Origin: JAAUTS01 sp034440395
GTDB lineage: Bacteria > Verrucomicrobiota > Verrucomicrobiia > Methylacidiphilales > JAAUTS01
Length of the DNA: 61,134 bases
Direction: 5' to 3'
Assembly: GCA_034440395.1 (NCBI GenBank)
Contig: JAWXBW010000039.1
Coordinates: forward strand, 1-61,134
Shown here: positions 53,069 to 61,134 of the stretch, piece by piece
Position numbering within the stretch: the first letter of the stretch is position 1
Layout: each line of letters begins with the position of its first letter
Translations under genes and position numbers: made by a program
Notes under the pieces: model-generated
Database searches by the model: none
What the model saw: the letters and a program-made list of their open reading frames with translations, nothing else
What the model was told of the DNA's origin: nothing

Positions 53069-54006
53069 ATATTTTAACGGCAGTTCTTGTGTTAGGGTTG
53101 TATTGGAGTGCAGCTATACTGTGCGCAGATGAGATTTTTTTAAAGAATGATCAAATCCTAGAAGGAACTATTCTGAAAACAGATGGGAAGACGATCACGC
53201 TACAAATGAGTGTGGGTGGTGGAACGGCAGAGGCACCCTACCCTGTGGCAAATATCCAGAAGATTAAATTCAACAATACGCCAGAGCAACAAACCCTACT
53301 TGATTCACAGAACTTAGAGCAATTACCACGGATGGCTGAGCTTTGGGTTAAGAGAGAGCCGTTTCTAGGTATGCCTGAAAGTAATGCAGGAGAAGTCGGA
53401 CTGCGGTATGTAAAGCTACTTTTAGGCAAAGGCACGAAGAAAGCGGCAGCGGAAGCCGTTGAGGTGGCTGCACGTGTTGTCAGCGGAGATTGGTCGCCTT
53501 TACGGAAAACGGAGGCTACGAGATTACGGCTCACGGCATTAGCCGCTTCGGGTAAAGTAGAGCAAGCAATGGCTGAGTCTGAGAAAATCCAAGAAATAAG
53601 TGGGGCGGATGAAGAAGGCTTTGCCACCATGAAAACGGAAGCTCGCTTAACTAGAGCCTCATTAGCTTCGGTTAAATTGTTGGAACTTGAGAAGGAATGG
53701 CCTAAGTGGGTGCAGATGCCAGAGAAGAGGAAGGAACACACCGAGTTACTTAACACGGCATTAGATGGATTCTTATTTGCGGCTGTTTTTCACCCTGAAC
53801 TAACAAACTTAACTGCAGAAGGCCTTTGGCGTGCAGCGGAACTATCACGTTCCGTTGGACGCCAAGAAGATGCTTTAGTCATGGCAGACGAAATTATTTT
53901 ATGGTTCCCCAAGGCAGAATTTAAGACAAAGGCTGAAAACCTGAAACGAGAATTGGAAAAAGAAACCAAAGCGAAAGCTTCACAAGCAAAAGAGAAAAAA
54001 CTATGA
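53065..54006 (+). CDS. Secreted helper protein of Exb-like operon
   Basis: 313 aa. GGGGGGAG lies just upstream of the ATG. Signal peptide 1-20 (AVLVLGLYWSAAILC, cut near CAD). Residues about 22-70 form an SH3-like beta region (DEIFLKNDQILEGTILKTDG, ITLQMSVGGG). The rest is helical TPR-like. The C-terminus is Lys/Glu/Ala-rich. It overlaps the genes on both sides by four bases. Family not recognised. Confidence 0.75.
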   Translation: MNILTAVLVLGLYWSAAILCADEIFLKNDQILEGTILKTDGKTITLQMSVGGGTAEAPYPVANIQKIKFNNTPEQQTLLDSQNLEQLPRMAELWVKREPFLGMPESNAGEVGLRYVKLLLGKGTKKAAAEAVEVAARVVSGDWSPLRKTEATRLRLTALAASGKVEQAMAESEKIQEISGADEEGFATMKTEARLTRASLASVKLLELEKEWPKWVQMPEKRKEHTELLNTALDGFLFAAVFHPELTNLTAEGLWRAAELSRSVGRQEDALVMADEIILWFPKAEFKTKAENLKRELEKETKAKASQAKEKKL

Positions 54007-54836
54007 AAACAACACTTCGCATTTATCTAATGATGGCAAGCATGTTAGTGCTTACTTCCTTAAGTTTGTCTGCGCAAACGCCTGTCCCGACAACTCAGGA
54101 AGCCATTAACGATAAAATATCCAAACAACAGAAAGATAAATCTCTTTTAGATATTTATAACGATGGAGGGGTTTGGATGCATCCCATTCTCCTCACTTCA
54201 TTGGTGGCTGTGGCTATGATAGGCTTAAGCTTTGTCTTAGTGCGGCGTGCGCGCATTATACCAGGACCTTTGTTAGCTGAATTAAATCAATTACTGGCTC
54301 AGAAACAAGTTACGCAGGCTTATCAATTATGTTTGAGTCAAAATAATCCTTTGGCTTCCGTCATGGGCTCAGCCTTAGTTAAAGCTAACTTTGAAATGCC
54401 AATGTATAATAAATCTGCGATGGAGGCAGCGGCGGCGGAAGCCTTATACGCAGAGGAAACAAAGCTTGGTATTTGGGTTAACTATTTAAACGTCTGTGCT
54501 CAAATTGCGCCTATGTTAGGCCTTTTCGGAACGGTAGTCGGTATGATCGAAGCTTTTAGCCAGTTAGCTGCGGGTAAAGCGGAACCTTCCGATTTAGCCA
54601 GTGGTATCGGTGTGGCCATGATTACAACGGCAGGGGGTTTAATGGTAGCCATTCCAGCTATGGCTTTATATTTTTTCTTCCGTGGCCAGTTAATCAGTTT
54701 GATGACGGATTTACAAAAATCAGCTTCGCGGATGCTGGATTTATTTACGGGAGAACTTAATGCGGATGGTTCGCGTCCGCTGACGGGCTATGAAGCCCAT
54801 TTTAATCAGACATCTAACGAGCCCGCAAATCATTAA
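54003..54836 (+). CDS. exbB: ExbB/TolQ/MotA-family proton channel
   Basis: 277 aa. A cleavable-type signal (about 1-24) precedes a periplasmic stretch. Three membrane helices: about 58-80, and the pair with GLFGTVVGMIEAF and TTAGGLMVAIPAMALYFFF. These are ExbB/TolQ signatures. It uses proton motive force together with the ExbD-type proteins that follow. Overlaps the preceding gene by four bases. Confidence 0.93.
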   Translation: MKTTLRIYLMMASMLVLTSLSLSAQTPVPTTQEAINDKISKQQKDKSLLDIYNDGGVWMHPILLTSLVAVAMIGLSFVLVRRARIIPGPLLAELNQLLAQKQVTQAYQLCLSQNNPLASVMGSALVKANFEMPMYNKSAMEAAAAEALYAEETKLGIWVNYLNVCAQIAPMLGLFGTVVGMIEAFSQLAAGKAEPSDLASGIGVAMITTAGGLMVAIPAMALYFFFRGQLISLMTDLQKSASRMLDLFTGELNADGSRPLTGYEAHFNQTSNEPANH

Positions 54837-54855
54837 GGTAAGGTGGAGCTAGCTC

Positions 54856-55263
54856 ATGATCATAAAACGAAGATCCCCAGAATACGCTAAGATTCAGATG
54901 ACGCCCATGATCGACATGACGTTTCTGCTTTTGGTCTTTTTTATGGTCACGAGTAAAATTACAACGGAACAGAAAAAATTAGAGATTAAGCTTCCTACCG
55001 CTAAGACAGCGAAGCAGCCAGATAACTACAGTGGGCGCGACATTATTAATATTGATGGGGTTGGGCAGCTGTACACGGGGGACAAGCCTGTAGAATTAGG
55101 CGAATTAAAAAGGTATTTAAAACAACGCTTGATTGATGTGCCACCTTTAAAGATTTCCGTGCGCGCTGACTCGAAGACTCCAGCTAAAAGAATTAAGGAA
55201 GTCATGCGGGCGGCAGCTGAGGCCGGTGCTATCGAGGTTGTCTTTTCGGCTTACACGAAATAA
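54856..55263 (+). CDS. exbD: ExbD/TolR-family protein 1
   Basis: 135 aa. One membrane helix with the protonatable D20 in MTPMIDMTFLLLVFF, and a periplasmic domain. 19 bases after ExbB. Confidence 0.92.
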   Translation: MIIKRRSPEYAKIQMTPMIDMTFLLLVFFMVTSKITTEQKKLEIKLPTAKTAKQPDNYSGRDIINIDGVGQLYTGDKPVELGELKRYLKQRLIDVPPLKISVRADSKTPAKRIKEVMRAAAEAGAIEVVFSAYTK

Positions 55264-55269
55264 AGATTT

Positions 55270-55719
55270 ATGATTATTCGTAAACGTGAACCAGAAGAGG
55301 CAGAAATTTCCATGAGTCCCATGATTGATATGGTATTCTTGCTCTTAGTTTTTTTTCTTGTTACCGCTAAACCGATCAAGCCCGAGGCGGATGTCGGGTT
55401 GAGCCTACCAGGCACCGTGGCGCAGGAAGAAGCGTTGGAACTGCCGGATGAACAACGGGTGGTGATACAATCTGGTGGGCAGGTTATGTTGAATGATATG
55501 CCGATGGATGCGGCGACAAGTCGTGAGATGCCTAACTTGTTAAAAACCTTGAAACGCTTTAAGGAAACGGCGGAGGCTAATCAGGCGGAAGCTATGATTA
55601 CGATTGAGATGGCGGACGATGTGGTTCATCAACGAATTGTGGATGTGATGAATACCTGTGCTTTAGCAGGGATTAAGGGAATCACCTTTGCCACGGAAGA
55701 TGAGGAGGACATGTTGTGA
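55270..55719 (+). CDS. exbD: ExbD/TolR-family protein 2
   Basis: 149 aa. D20 in MSPMIDMVFLLLVFF, with the same MII.KR start as the first ExbD, so a tandem duplicate that has diverged in the periplasmic half. It overlaps the VWA gene start by four bases. Two different ExbD proteins for one ExbB suggest a heterodimer inside the ExbB pentamer, which is inference. Confidence 0.92.
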   Translation: MIIRKREPEEAEISMSPMIDMVFLLLVFFLVTAKPIKPEADVGLSLPGTVAQEEALELPDEQRVVIQSGGQVMLNDMPMDAATSREMPNLLKTLKRFKETAEANQAEAMITIEMADDVVHQRIVDVMNTCALAGIKGITFATEDEEDML

Positions 55720-56756
55720 GTGAGGTTATGGAAGTGCCGCCAAAGGCTCAGCCCGTAAAGAAAAAGGGAATGTCCACACTGGTTATGGTTCTGGTCTTTA
55801 GCATTGTGGTGCATGTAGTGGGAGGGTTGGTGGCAGCGGCTTACGTTGTGGTGAAATGGTTGGCTCCAACAGAAGCGACATTTGTAGCGAAGAAAATGGT
55901 GGTGATCCCGCCACAGATTATTGATCCAAGAATGGCTAGTGCCGAGTTAGAGGCGGCGGCGCCAAAGCCTGTGCTGGATCAAAAAATAGCCAGCCTGAGA
56001 GCGACGGATTTTGCGCTGCCAGATTTACCTCAAATGGCCGTAGATCAAGTGATGGACTTTGATCCTTCTGCCGTTATTAGTGACACCGCCATAGGCTTAG
56101 GCACAGGTCAAGGCAACGGCGGCGGTGGTGGCGCGGGCGGAGGGGGGGATGGCACTGGATTGAATTTTTTTGGCATTCAGACCCAAGCGAAAAGCGTTAT
56201 CATCGTCTTTGATATTTCTAAAAGCGTGCTAACCAAAGCAGAGAAGGCTGGGGTGCCGATTACGAAAATTAGGGACGAAACTTTGAAACTAATCGAAGGC
56301 CTTTCCATTAACACTAAATTTAATTTGATTCAATTTAGTCGTATCTATCAGCCGCTAGCGGAACAAATGCAGTCCCCCACAGATACAAATAAACTGGCAG
56401 CGAAGTCATGGCTGGAAAAAGAATTTCGCACGGATGGTGCTTTGCCTCGTTCAGCTCGAGGAGCGCAGTCACCTAAGGAGGGTATGGATAACGGGATAAC
56501 TTTTGTTTTGGAAGGAGTTTTAGCTATGCAGCCAGACGTAATTTTTATTATTTCGGATGCTAGTTTCCAGTCTGAGGTTAATTCGACGCAAGTGCCATGG
56601 AAAGAAGTGGAGACGGTGGTTAAGAAGCATGAGAGCGCAGGGCTCGCAACAAAAATCAATTTCATTGGATTTGAAATGAAGCCAGAGGATAAAAAAGAAA
56701 TGCGAAACATCGTGCGAAAGACGGGCGGCAGCTTGAAAGAGATTGGGCGGGAGTAG
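55716..56756 (+). CDS. Membrane-anchored VWA protein at the TonB/TolA position
   Basis: 346 aa with GTG start. Topology like TonB: short cytoplasmic Lys-rich start, one membrane helix (about 19-45, MVLVFSIVVHVVGGLVAAAYVV), and a periplasmic part. A glycine-rich linker (about 131-150) leads to a VWA domain (about 158-346) with the metal-site motif D166-I-S-K-S in IVFDISKSVL and TLKLIEGL. No TonB C-terminal domain. It closes the ExbB-ExbD-ExbD run. Confidence 0.85.
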   Translation: MSEVMEVPPKAQPVKKKGMSTLVMVLVFSIVVHVVGGLVAAAYVVVKWLAPTEATFVAKKMVVIPPQIIDPRMASAELEAAAPKPVLDQKIASLRATDFALPDLPQMAVDQVMDFDPSAVISDTAIGLGTGQGNGGGGGAGGGGDGTGLNFFGIQTQAKSVIIVFDISKSVLTKAEKAGVPITKIRDETLKLIEGLSINTKFNLIQFSRIYQPLAEQMQSPTDTNKLAAKSWLEKEFRTDGALPRSARGAQSPKEGMDNGITFVLEGVLAMQPDVIFIISDASFQSEVNSTQVPWKEVETVVKKHESAGLATKINFIGFEMKPEDKKEMRNIVRKTGGSLKEIGRE

Positions 56757-56844
56757 CCTGACGCTCACTTAGGCTGAATTTTAATTTTCAAAGTTTTTAG
56801 AAACCTTTCTTGATCTTCTGGAAAATAACAGGACTATTATAACG

Positions 56845-59800
56845 ATGCCTACATCTGGTTCTGGTGCTCCTTTGAAGATCACCAAGGAACTTCTTCTCGA
56901 GATCGGCGGGTGGCGTGCGATGAAGGAGGGCTTGGCGCTCTGGGAAAGTGGAAAGGTTGTATCGGTGGCTTACGAGCCTCCGCTGCTCTATGGTATTGTT
57001 CAAACTGGAACGACCACGGTTAATGCCCGCCTCAATCTAGGTTACCGTCTCTCGGATGTGGAAAATCTCTGCTCCTGTCGCCAAGCGCGCGAATACGGCA
57101 CGGTCTGCGCTCACGTCATCGCACTCGGGCTTGAATATATGAATCCCCACAGGGAAAGTCAGGGACAAGGGGTCGTGATACCTATCCCGTCCCTCGGGCA
57201 TAATCCGACGGCACAGCTTCCCGCTCCGAGTTTGCGTAGGGTGCGCTATCTTTCCTTCTCAGACGCTCCAGATTCGGCGCAACTTTTACAATTAAGCATT
57301 TTGCTTCCAGTTAAATTTCAAGAAGCTTGGAACAGTGGTGAGATGCGTATTATCTGTGAGGGCTCAGTAAATGGTGCTCATGCGGTGCCTTTAGAAAATT
57401 TTGTGGGAGAGGAAAAAGGTTCTCATGCTGTTTCTGAAGCTGACTCCCAAATTTTAGATGTAATCCGTCGCTTAAATAACAATGGCACTCCTGGTATGTG
57501 GGTTTTAAATGCGAAGAACTTCGGCGACTTCTTTTCCAGCTTAGTCGAGCATCCCAGAGTCATGTTAGGTAAGACGAGCAAGCTCCTAGTCAAGCGAGCG
57601 ATCGCCCGCAGTCGCCTACAGATGAGCTTGCACCAAGACGGGCAGCTTCATTTAAATTTAAAGGATGATGCCATGACCAGCGGTGTTGTCTTACAGGCCA
57701 GCACGGGACAGTGGAAATTTCATGATGGTAGTCTAGAGCTTCTCAATGGGTTACCGATGAGTTATGTCAGTTTGCGTAAAAAAGACATCATCATTGCACG
57801 AGAACATTTAGCGCATTTCTTCCATTACGAACTTTCCTACTTGGAGCGTCAGGTAGATATTATTTTAGGTCTGGGTTGTGGTGAGCTGCAATTTGCGAAA
57901 CAAAAACCAGAAGTGTCTATTACCCTAGATGGTATGCTCTCTGGCTTGAGCTGTAAGGTGGAGGCGATTTATGGGGATCGACGTTACTTGATTCAAGGCG
58001 CGATCAGTCAGGTCAGCCATGATCGGGAAACGTGGAAGCCAGATGATAAAAACCCGATGCGTTATTTTATTCGCGATCAAGAGAGCGAACAAAAAATAAG
58101 GGCGGAAATATTAGCTTCTGGTTTTGTTCCCGGTCAACGACAGAAAGAACTTTATACGCTTTCTAATGAATCCCGCGTGGGTTTTTTCTTAGCAAATCTT
58201 TTACCTAAATGGTCGAAGCGTTGGACTATTGAATTCACGCCGCGCTTGGAAGATTTGCTAAGTAAGTGTGACCGCATCATGCCTGAGGTGACCGTAAATA
58301 GTTTTGGCGAAAACTGGCTCTCCATGGATATATGTTATAAGGAAACTTCGGGAAAAGTGGCTCTCAGTAATGGTGAAGTACAGAACTTGCTAAAAACGGG
58401 CGTGAGTCATCAACGGATGAATTCAGGGCGTATCGCACTTCTACCAACGCACGCTGTGAATGAGTTTGATCAAGTCATCAGTGATTGTCAGGTGCAGCAA
58501 GAAGACGGGATGTATAAAATAGATCGCCGCTTTGCTTCCTACCTTGGTTCTGCTTTGAACAGTTACGGTTGGGCTTTGACTTCTAAATCGACGTGGACGC
58601 CTCCTTCTAATCTGACGGACTGGGAGCACGTAGCCTTGAAGAAAGAGCTAGAAGTGATGCTTCGACCTTATCAAAAAAGTGGGGTTAATTGGTTACACCA
58701 TCTTTCCCGTAACTCCATGTGTGGAATTTTGGCGGATGAAATGGGGTTGGGTAAGACTTTGCAAACATTAGCTTATCTGCAATACCGGAGGACAGCTAAT
58801 CCAGGTAAAGGCCCGTTCTTGATCGTATGTCCGACCAGCCTAGTTCTCAACTGGGAAGATGAGGCGAAGAAGTTTACCCCAGATTTAAAGGTTTTAGTTT
58901 TACATGGGGCTAAGCGTCAAACGCATTTTGAGAAGATTAAAGAAGTGGATTTAGTTGTCACGTCTTACGCCTTGTTACGCCGAGACATTGATCTGCATAA
59001 AGGCATTCACTTTGATGTTGTGGTCTTGGACGAAGCTCAACAAATTAAAAATAAGTCTAGCCAGAATGCCGCTTGCACCAAGATGCTCAAGGCGGACTAC
59101 CGGATCGTTTTAACGGGGACGCCGATTGAAAACTCCTTGCTCGATCTCTGGTCGATTTATGATTTCCTTATGCCAAGTTATCTAGGTAGTGCGGCTGATT
59201 TTAAGCGGCGTTATGAGTTACCTATTTCTAAACAAAATGACGAGGCTACGCAAAAACGATTAAGACAACGAGTGCGGCCCTTCATTTTAAGGAGAACTAA
59301 GAGTGAAGTAGCTAAGGAACTTCCCGCTAAGTTAGAGCAGGTGGCTTTTTGTGAGCTGACAGACGAACAGAAAGGCATGTATCAACGCATCCTAGAGCAG
59401 GGGAGGCGTAACGTTTTCGACTGCGCTGCTGGAAAAGGTAATGATAAGGAGAAAGGACGCTTAGCGGTCTTAACGGCATTGATGCGCTTACGGCAGGTTT
59501 GCTGTCACTTAAATCTCTTACCCACGGAGCAGCCTGTGGAATGGAAAGAGCCTTCCGCTAAAATGGACTATTTCTTGCAACTCATGGAACAAGCGGTAGA
59601 TGGCGGTCACCGGATTTTGGTTTTCAGTCAATTTGTTTCTATGCTGAAACTAGTCGAAGCAGAGTTGAAAAAGAAGCAGATTACCTATTGTTATTTAGAT
59701 GGCAGCACGGTGGATCGTAAAGGCGTGATTAAGCGTTTTCAAGCGGATGATAAAATCCCGCTTTTCCTTATTAGTTTGAAGGCGGGTGGAACGGGAATCA

Positions 59801-60060
59801 ATTTAACGGGTGCGGATATGGTCATTCACTTTGATCCGTGGTGGAACCCCGCGGTGGAGGATCAAGCCACGGCACGAGCACACCGTATCGGGCAGACACG
59901 CATGGTGAATTCTTACAAGTTGATCGCACGCGGAACGGTGGAAGAAAAAATCGTTAATCTACAAAAAAAGAAAATTGATTTAGTCGCTAATACTCTCGTG
60001 AGTGAAGAAGCTTTTATTCAAAACTTAAGCTGGGAAGAGTTACAGGGTTTATTGGAGTAG
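56845..60060 (+). CDS. SWIM zinc-finger SNF2-family helicase
   Basis: 1071 aa. SWIM finger C76-x-C78-x9-C88-x-H90 in LCSCRQAREYGTVCAH. A long middle region (about 110-600) lacks known motifs. SNF2 ATPase: LRPYQKSGVNWL, Walker A DEMGLGKT with K637, DEAQ at 729-732, LTGTPIENSLLDLWSI. Helicase C-terminal part: VFSQFVSML, GGTGINLTGADMVIHFDPWWNP and ARAHRIGQTR. This is the bacterial SWIM-SNF2 type (RapA/HepA relatives). It may act on nucleic acid-protein complexes. Confidence 0.94.
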   Translation: MPTSGSGAPLKITKELLLEIGGWRAMKEGLALWESGKVVSVAYEPPLLYGIVQTGTTTVNARLNLGYRLSDVENLCSCRQAREYGTVCAHVIALGLEYMNPHRESQGQGVVIPIPSLGHNPTAQLPAPSLRRVRYLSFSDAPDSAQLLQLSILLPVKFQEAWNSGEMRIICEGSVNGAHAVPLENFVGEEKGSHAVSEADSQILDVIRRLNNNGTPGMWVLNAKNFGDFFSSLVEHPRVMLGKTSKLLVKRAIARSRLQMSLHQDGQLHLNLKDDAMTSGVVLQASTGQWKFHDGSLELLNGLPMSYVSLRKKDIIIAREHLAHFFHYELSYLERQVDIILGLGCGELQFAKQKPEVSITLDGMLSGLSCKVEAIYGDRRYLIQGAISQVSHDRETWKPDDKNPMRYFIRDQESEQKIRAEILASGFVPGQRQKELYTLSNESRVGFFLANLLPKWSKRWTIEFTPRLEDLLSKCDRIMPEVTVNSFGENWLSMDICYKETSGKVALSNGEVQNLLKTGVSHQRMNSGRIALLPTHAVNEFDQVISDCQVQQEDGMYKIDRRFASYLGSALNSYGWALTSKSTWTPPSNLTDWEHVALKKELEVMLRPYQKSGVNWLHHLSRNSMCGILADEMGLGKTLQTLAYLQYRRTANPGKGPFLIVCPTSLVLNWEDEAKKFTPDLKVLVLHGAKRQTHFEKIKEVDLVVTSYALLRRDIDLHKGIHFDVVVLDEAQQIKNKSSQNAACTKMLKADYRIVLTGTPIENSLLDLWSIYDFLMPSYLGSAADFKRRYELPISKQNDEATQKRLRQRVRPFILRRTKSEVAKELPAKLEQVAFCELTDEQKGMYQRILEQGRRNVFDCAAGKGNDKEKGRLAVLTALMRLRQVCCHLNLLPTEQPVEWKEPSAKMDYFLQLMEQAVDGGHRILVFSQFVSMLKLVEAELKKKQITYCYLDGSTVDRKGVIKRFQADDKIPLFLISLKAGGTGINLTGADMVIHFDPWWNPAVEDQATARAHRIGQTRMVNSYKLIARGTVEEKIVNLQKKKIDLVANTLVSEEAFIQNLSWEELQGLLE

Positions 60061-60076
60061 AGTCCAATTTAAAAAA

Positions 60077-60385
60077 ATGGGTATGAATCCGCTTGTAAAA
60101 TTCCTGCATCTTAAAGAGCCGCTTACGGAAATGAGTTTACCCTTACAAGCTTTATGGTGGGAGGCTAAGGGCGATTGGGAAAAAGCTCATGAACTTTGTC
60201 AGGCAGCGAAGAGCCCTGAGGGCGATTGGGTTCACGCCTATTTACACCGTAAGGAAGGGGATGAGACAAATGCCGCATATTGGTATGGCTTAGCAGGACG
60301 AGTTCCTAGCAAAGAGACCTTTCAAATTGAGGCGGAAGAAATGATAAGCGAGTTGCTTAAGCTTAAGGAGAACGTGCATGACTAA
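60077..60385 (+). CDS. Small conserved hypothetical protein
   Basis: 102 aa. Central phrase LPLQALWWEAKGDWEKAH, then DWVHAYLHRKEGDETNAAYWY. I recognise this as a widespread small cytosolic protein of unknown function with TPR/Sel1-like helices. 16 bases after the helicase and overlapping the DUF423 gene by eight bases. Confidence 0.75.
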   Translation: MGMNPLVKFLHLKEPLTEMSLPLQALWWEAKGDWEKAHELCQAAKSPEGDWVHAYLHRKEGDETNAAYWYGLAGRVPSKETFQIEAEEMISELLKLKENVHD

Positions 60386-60740
60386 GAGTGGGGTTGCGTT
60401 TAAAGTAGCGGCGGCATTTGGATTTTTTGCGGTAGCCCTCGGGGCTTTCGGTTCGCATGGGTTGAAGGATATTTTGTCGCAGAACGGAATGACGGAGACA
60501 TGGAAAACAGCTTCTCTTTATCATTTAGCTCACAGCGTACTTTTACTTTGGTTGGCGTGGGCGGGTATCAATCAACGAGCTTTTTGGAGTTTTGTGGTGG
60601 GGATTTTCATCTTTTCAGGATCGCTTTATTTAATGAGTGTGACGGGGATCCGTTGGCTTGGTGCCGTGACTCCAGTGGGTGGGCTGGCTTTATTAAGTGG
60701 CTGGCTCTTCTTATTTTTTCAAAAGAAAAGTGTGAAATAG
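60378..60740 (+). CDS. DUF423 small membrane protein
   Basis: 120 aa, four membrane helices. VAAAFGFFAVALGAFGSHGL, SLYHLAHSVLLLWLA, GSLYLMSVTGIRWLGAVTPVGG: the DUF423 (YgdD) family. Function unknown. The start overlaps the preceding gene. Confidence 0.93.
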   Translation: MTKSGVAFKVAAAFGFFAVALGAFGSHGLKDILSQNGMTETWKTASLYHLAHSVLLLWLAWAGINQRAFWSFVVGIFIFSGSLYLMSVTGIRWLGAVTPVGGLALLSGWLFLFFQKKSVK

Positions 60741-60980
60741 CTGGGCGTCAATTCATCGAGCAGGGTGAGAGGGAACCTTCACTCATACTTTCTGGTGTGG
60801 CTCTTAAAGCCTACAGCCACGGGAGAGGCGTAAACCTATAACCCTAGCTGTTCAATTATTGAAAACTTCTAAATTCTCGCTTGTAGCCCTAGGATAAGGC
60901 AGGGCGTGGTTTTAGGGTTTGTCATCAATTTATAACTCTTTTGTCACATAAACATCACAATGGATACTTAGCAAGGACGG

Positions 60981-61134
60981 GTGACTAAAAAATTTGTTTC
61001 ATCTATAGGGGTCGTGTTTGTATTACTTTTTGGGCTGGGTGAAGCATGGGCACAGTTCAATATCACCACCAATACCACGAATTCACCTCAAACCACGGCG
61101 GTGGGAAACAATCAGGTGCAGCCGGGAGTGACCC
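60981..61134 (+). CDS. Secreted protein, 5' end only
   Basis: 51 codons to the window edge, GTG start with AGGA just upstream. Signal peptide 1-25 (FVSSIGVVFVLLFGLGEAWAQ). The mature start is Asn/Thr-rich (FNITTNTTNSPQTT). A possible promoter TTGTCA-16-GATACT (60941-60968) would give a very short leader. The rest is outside the window. Confidence 0.75.
   Translation, partial: MTKKFVSSIGVVFVLLFGLGEAWAQFNITTNTTNSPQTTAVGNNQVQPGVT

Noticed and set aside
60741..60980. Small gene or RNA in the 240-base gap before the last gene
   Set aside because: GTGGCT/AGCCAC can pair but no T-tract or conserved frame is visible; I see nothing firm here except a possible promoter.

Overview
The window reads as bacterial chromosome from a member of the PVC superphylum, most likely Verrucomicrobiota (Opitutia-like). 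The grounds are a 52-residue 'Verrucomicrobia/Chlamydia small basic protein' (5075-5233), a locus with the gene order of the Akkermansia Amuc_1102-1098 pilus-like cluster (13776-23088), a PEP-CTERM-anchored autotransporter-repeat protein at the left edge, and frequent starts without a clear Shine-Dalgarno sequence. Genes are dense and on both strands. I see no prophage, insertion sequence, rRNA operon or CRISPR array.

Layout. 1-3.3 kb: a large secreted repeat protein with a PEP-CTERM anchor. 3.3-9.7 kb: small housekeeping genes (HAD phosphatase, EVE protein, small basic protein, RluB-type pseudouridine synthase), a VapBC-like module, an orphan antitoxin with a decayed toxin, and a coiled-coil/LysM envelope pair. 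9.67-9.83 kb: tRNA-Ala(GGC) and tRNA-Glu(TTC). 10-13.7 kb: cobalamin-dependent methionine synthase. 13.8-23.1 kb: pilus-like envelope machine (secreted protein, PilM-PilN fusion, PilO-like and PilP-like bitopic proteins, two tandem secretins). 23.3-26 kb: ribF, truB and an nrnA-like gene. 26-30.1 kb: an FHA/DUF4388 protein divergent from a roadblock protein, an MglA-like GTPase and a second roadblock protein. 30.1-34.3 kb: clpS, a DUF2017-like gene, tRNA-Met/Ile2, secreted small proteins, a rhodanese and SufE. 34.4-39 kb: a multi-domain hybrid histidine kinase with two tandem HPt domains and two response regulators, one carrying DUF4388. 39-41.7 kb: gnd and gntK with a MazF-type toxin-antitoxin pair between them. 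41.8-47 kb: Mn-type superoxide dismutase, PHP phosphatase, an Fpg-like glycosylase lacking zinc cysteines, and RNase R. 47-50.2 kb: MoeB/ThiF-rhodanese, then a 12-TM transporter-like protein fused to a hotdog thioesterase. 50.3-56.8 kb: a six-gene run of TPR protein, secreted helper, ExbB, two ExbD and a membrane-anchored VWA protein. 56.8-60.7 kb: SWIM-SNF2 helicase and two small genes. The right edge holds the 5' end of another secreted protein.

How the parts fit. Three trans-envelope or spatial-control systems lie close together: the secretin machine, the MglA/roadblock/FHA module, and the phosphorelay that shares DUF4388 with the FHA protein. An attractive inference is that the GTPase module and phosphorelay position or activate the secretin machine, but the sequence only shows proximity and shared domains. 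The best candidates for little-described biology are the ExbB-ExbD-ExbD-VWA complex, in which a VWA protein sits where TonB or TolA would be, the transporter-hotdog fusion, the roadblock protein with a four-fold repeat, and the attenuator-like leader abutting gnd.
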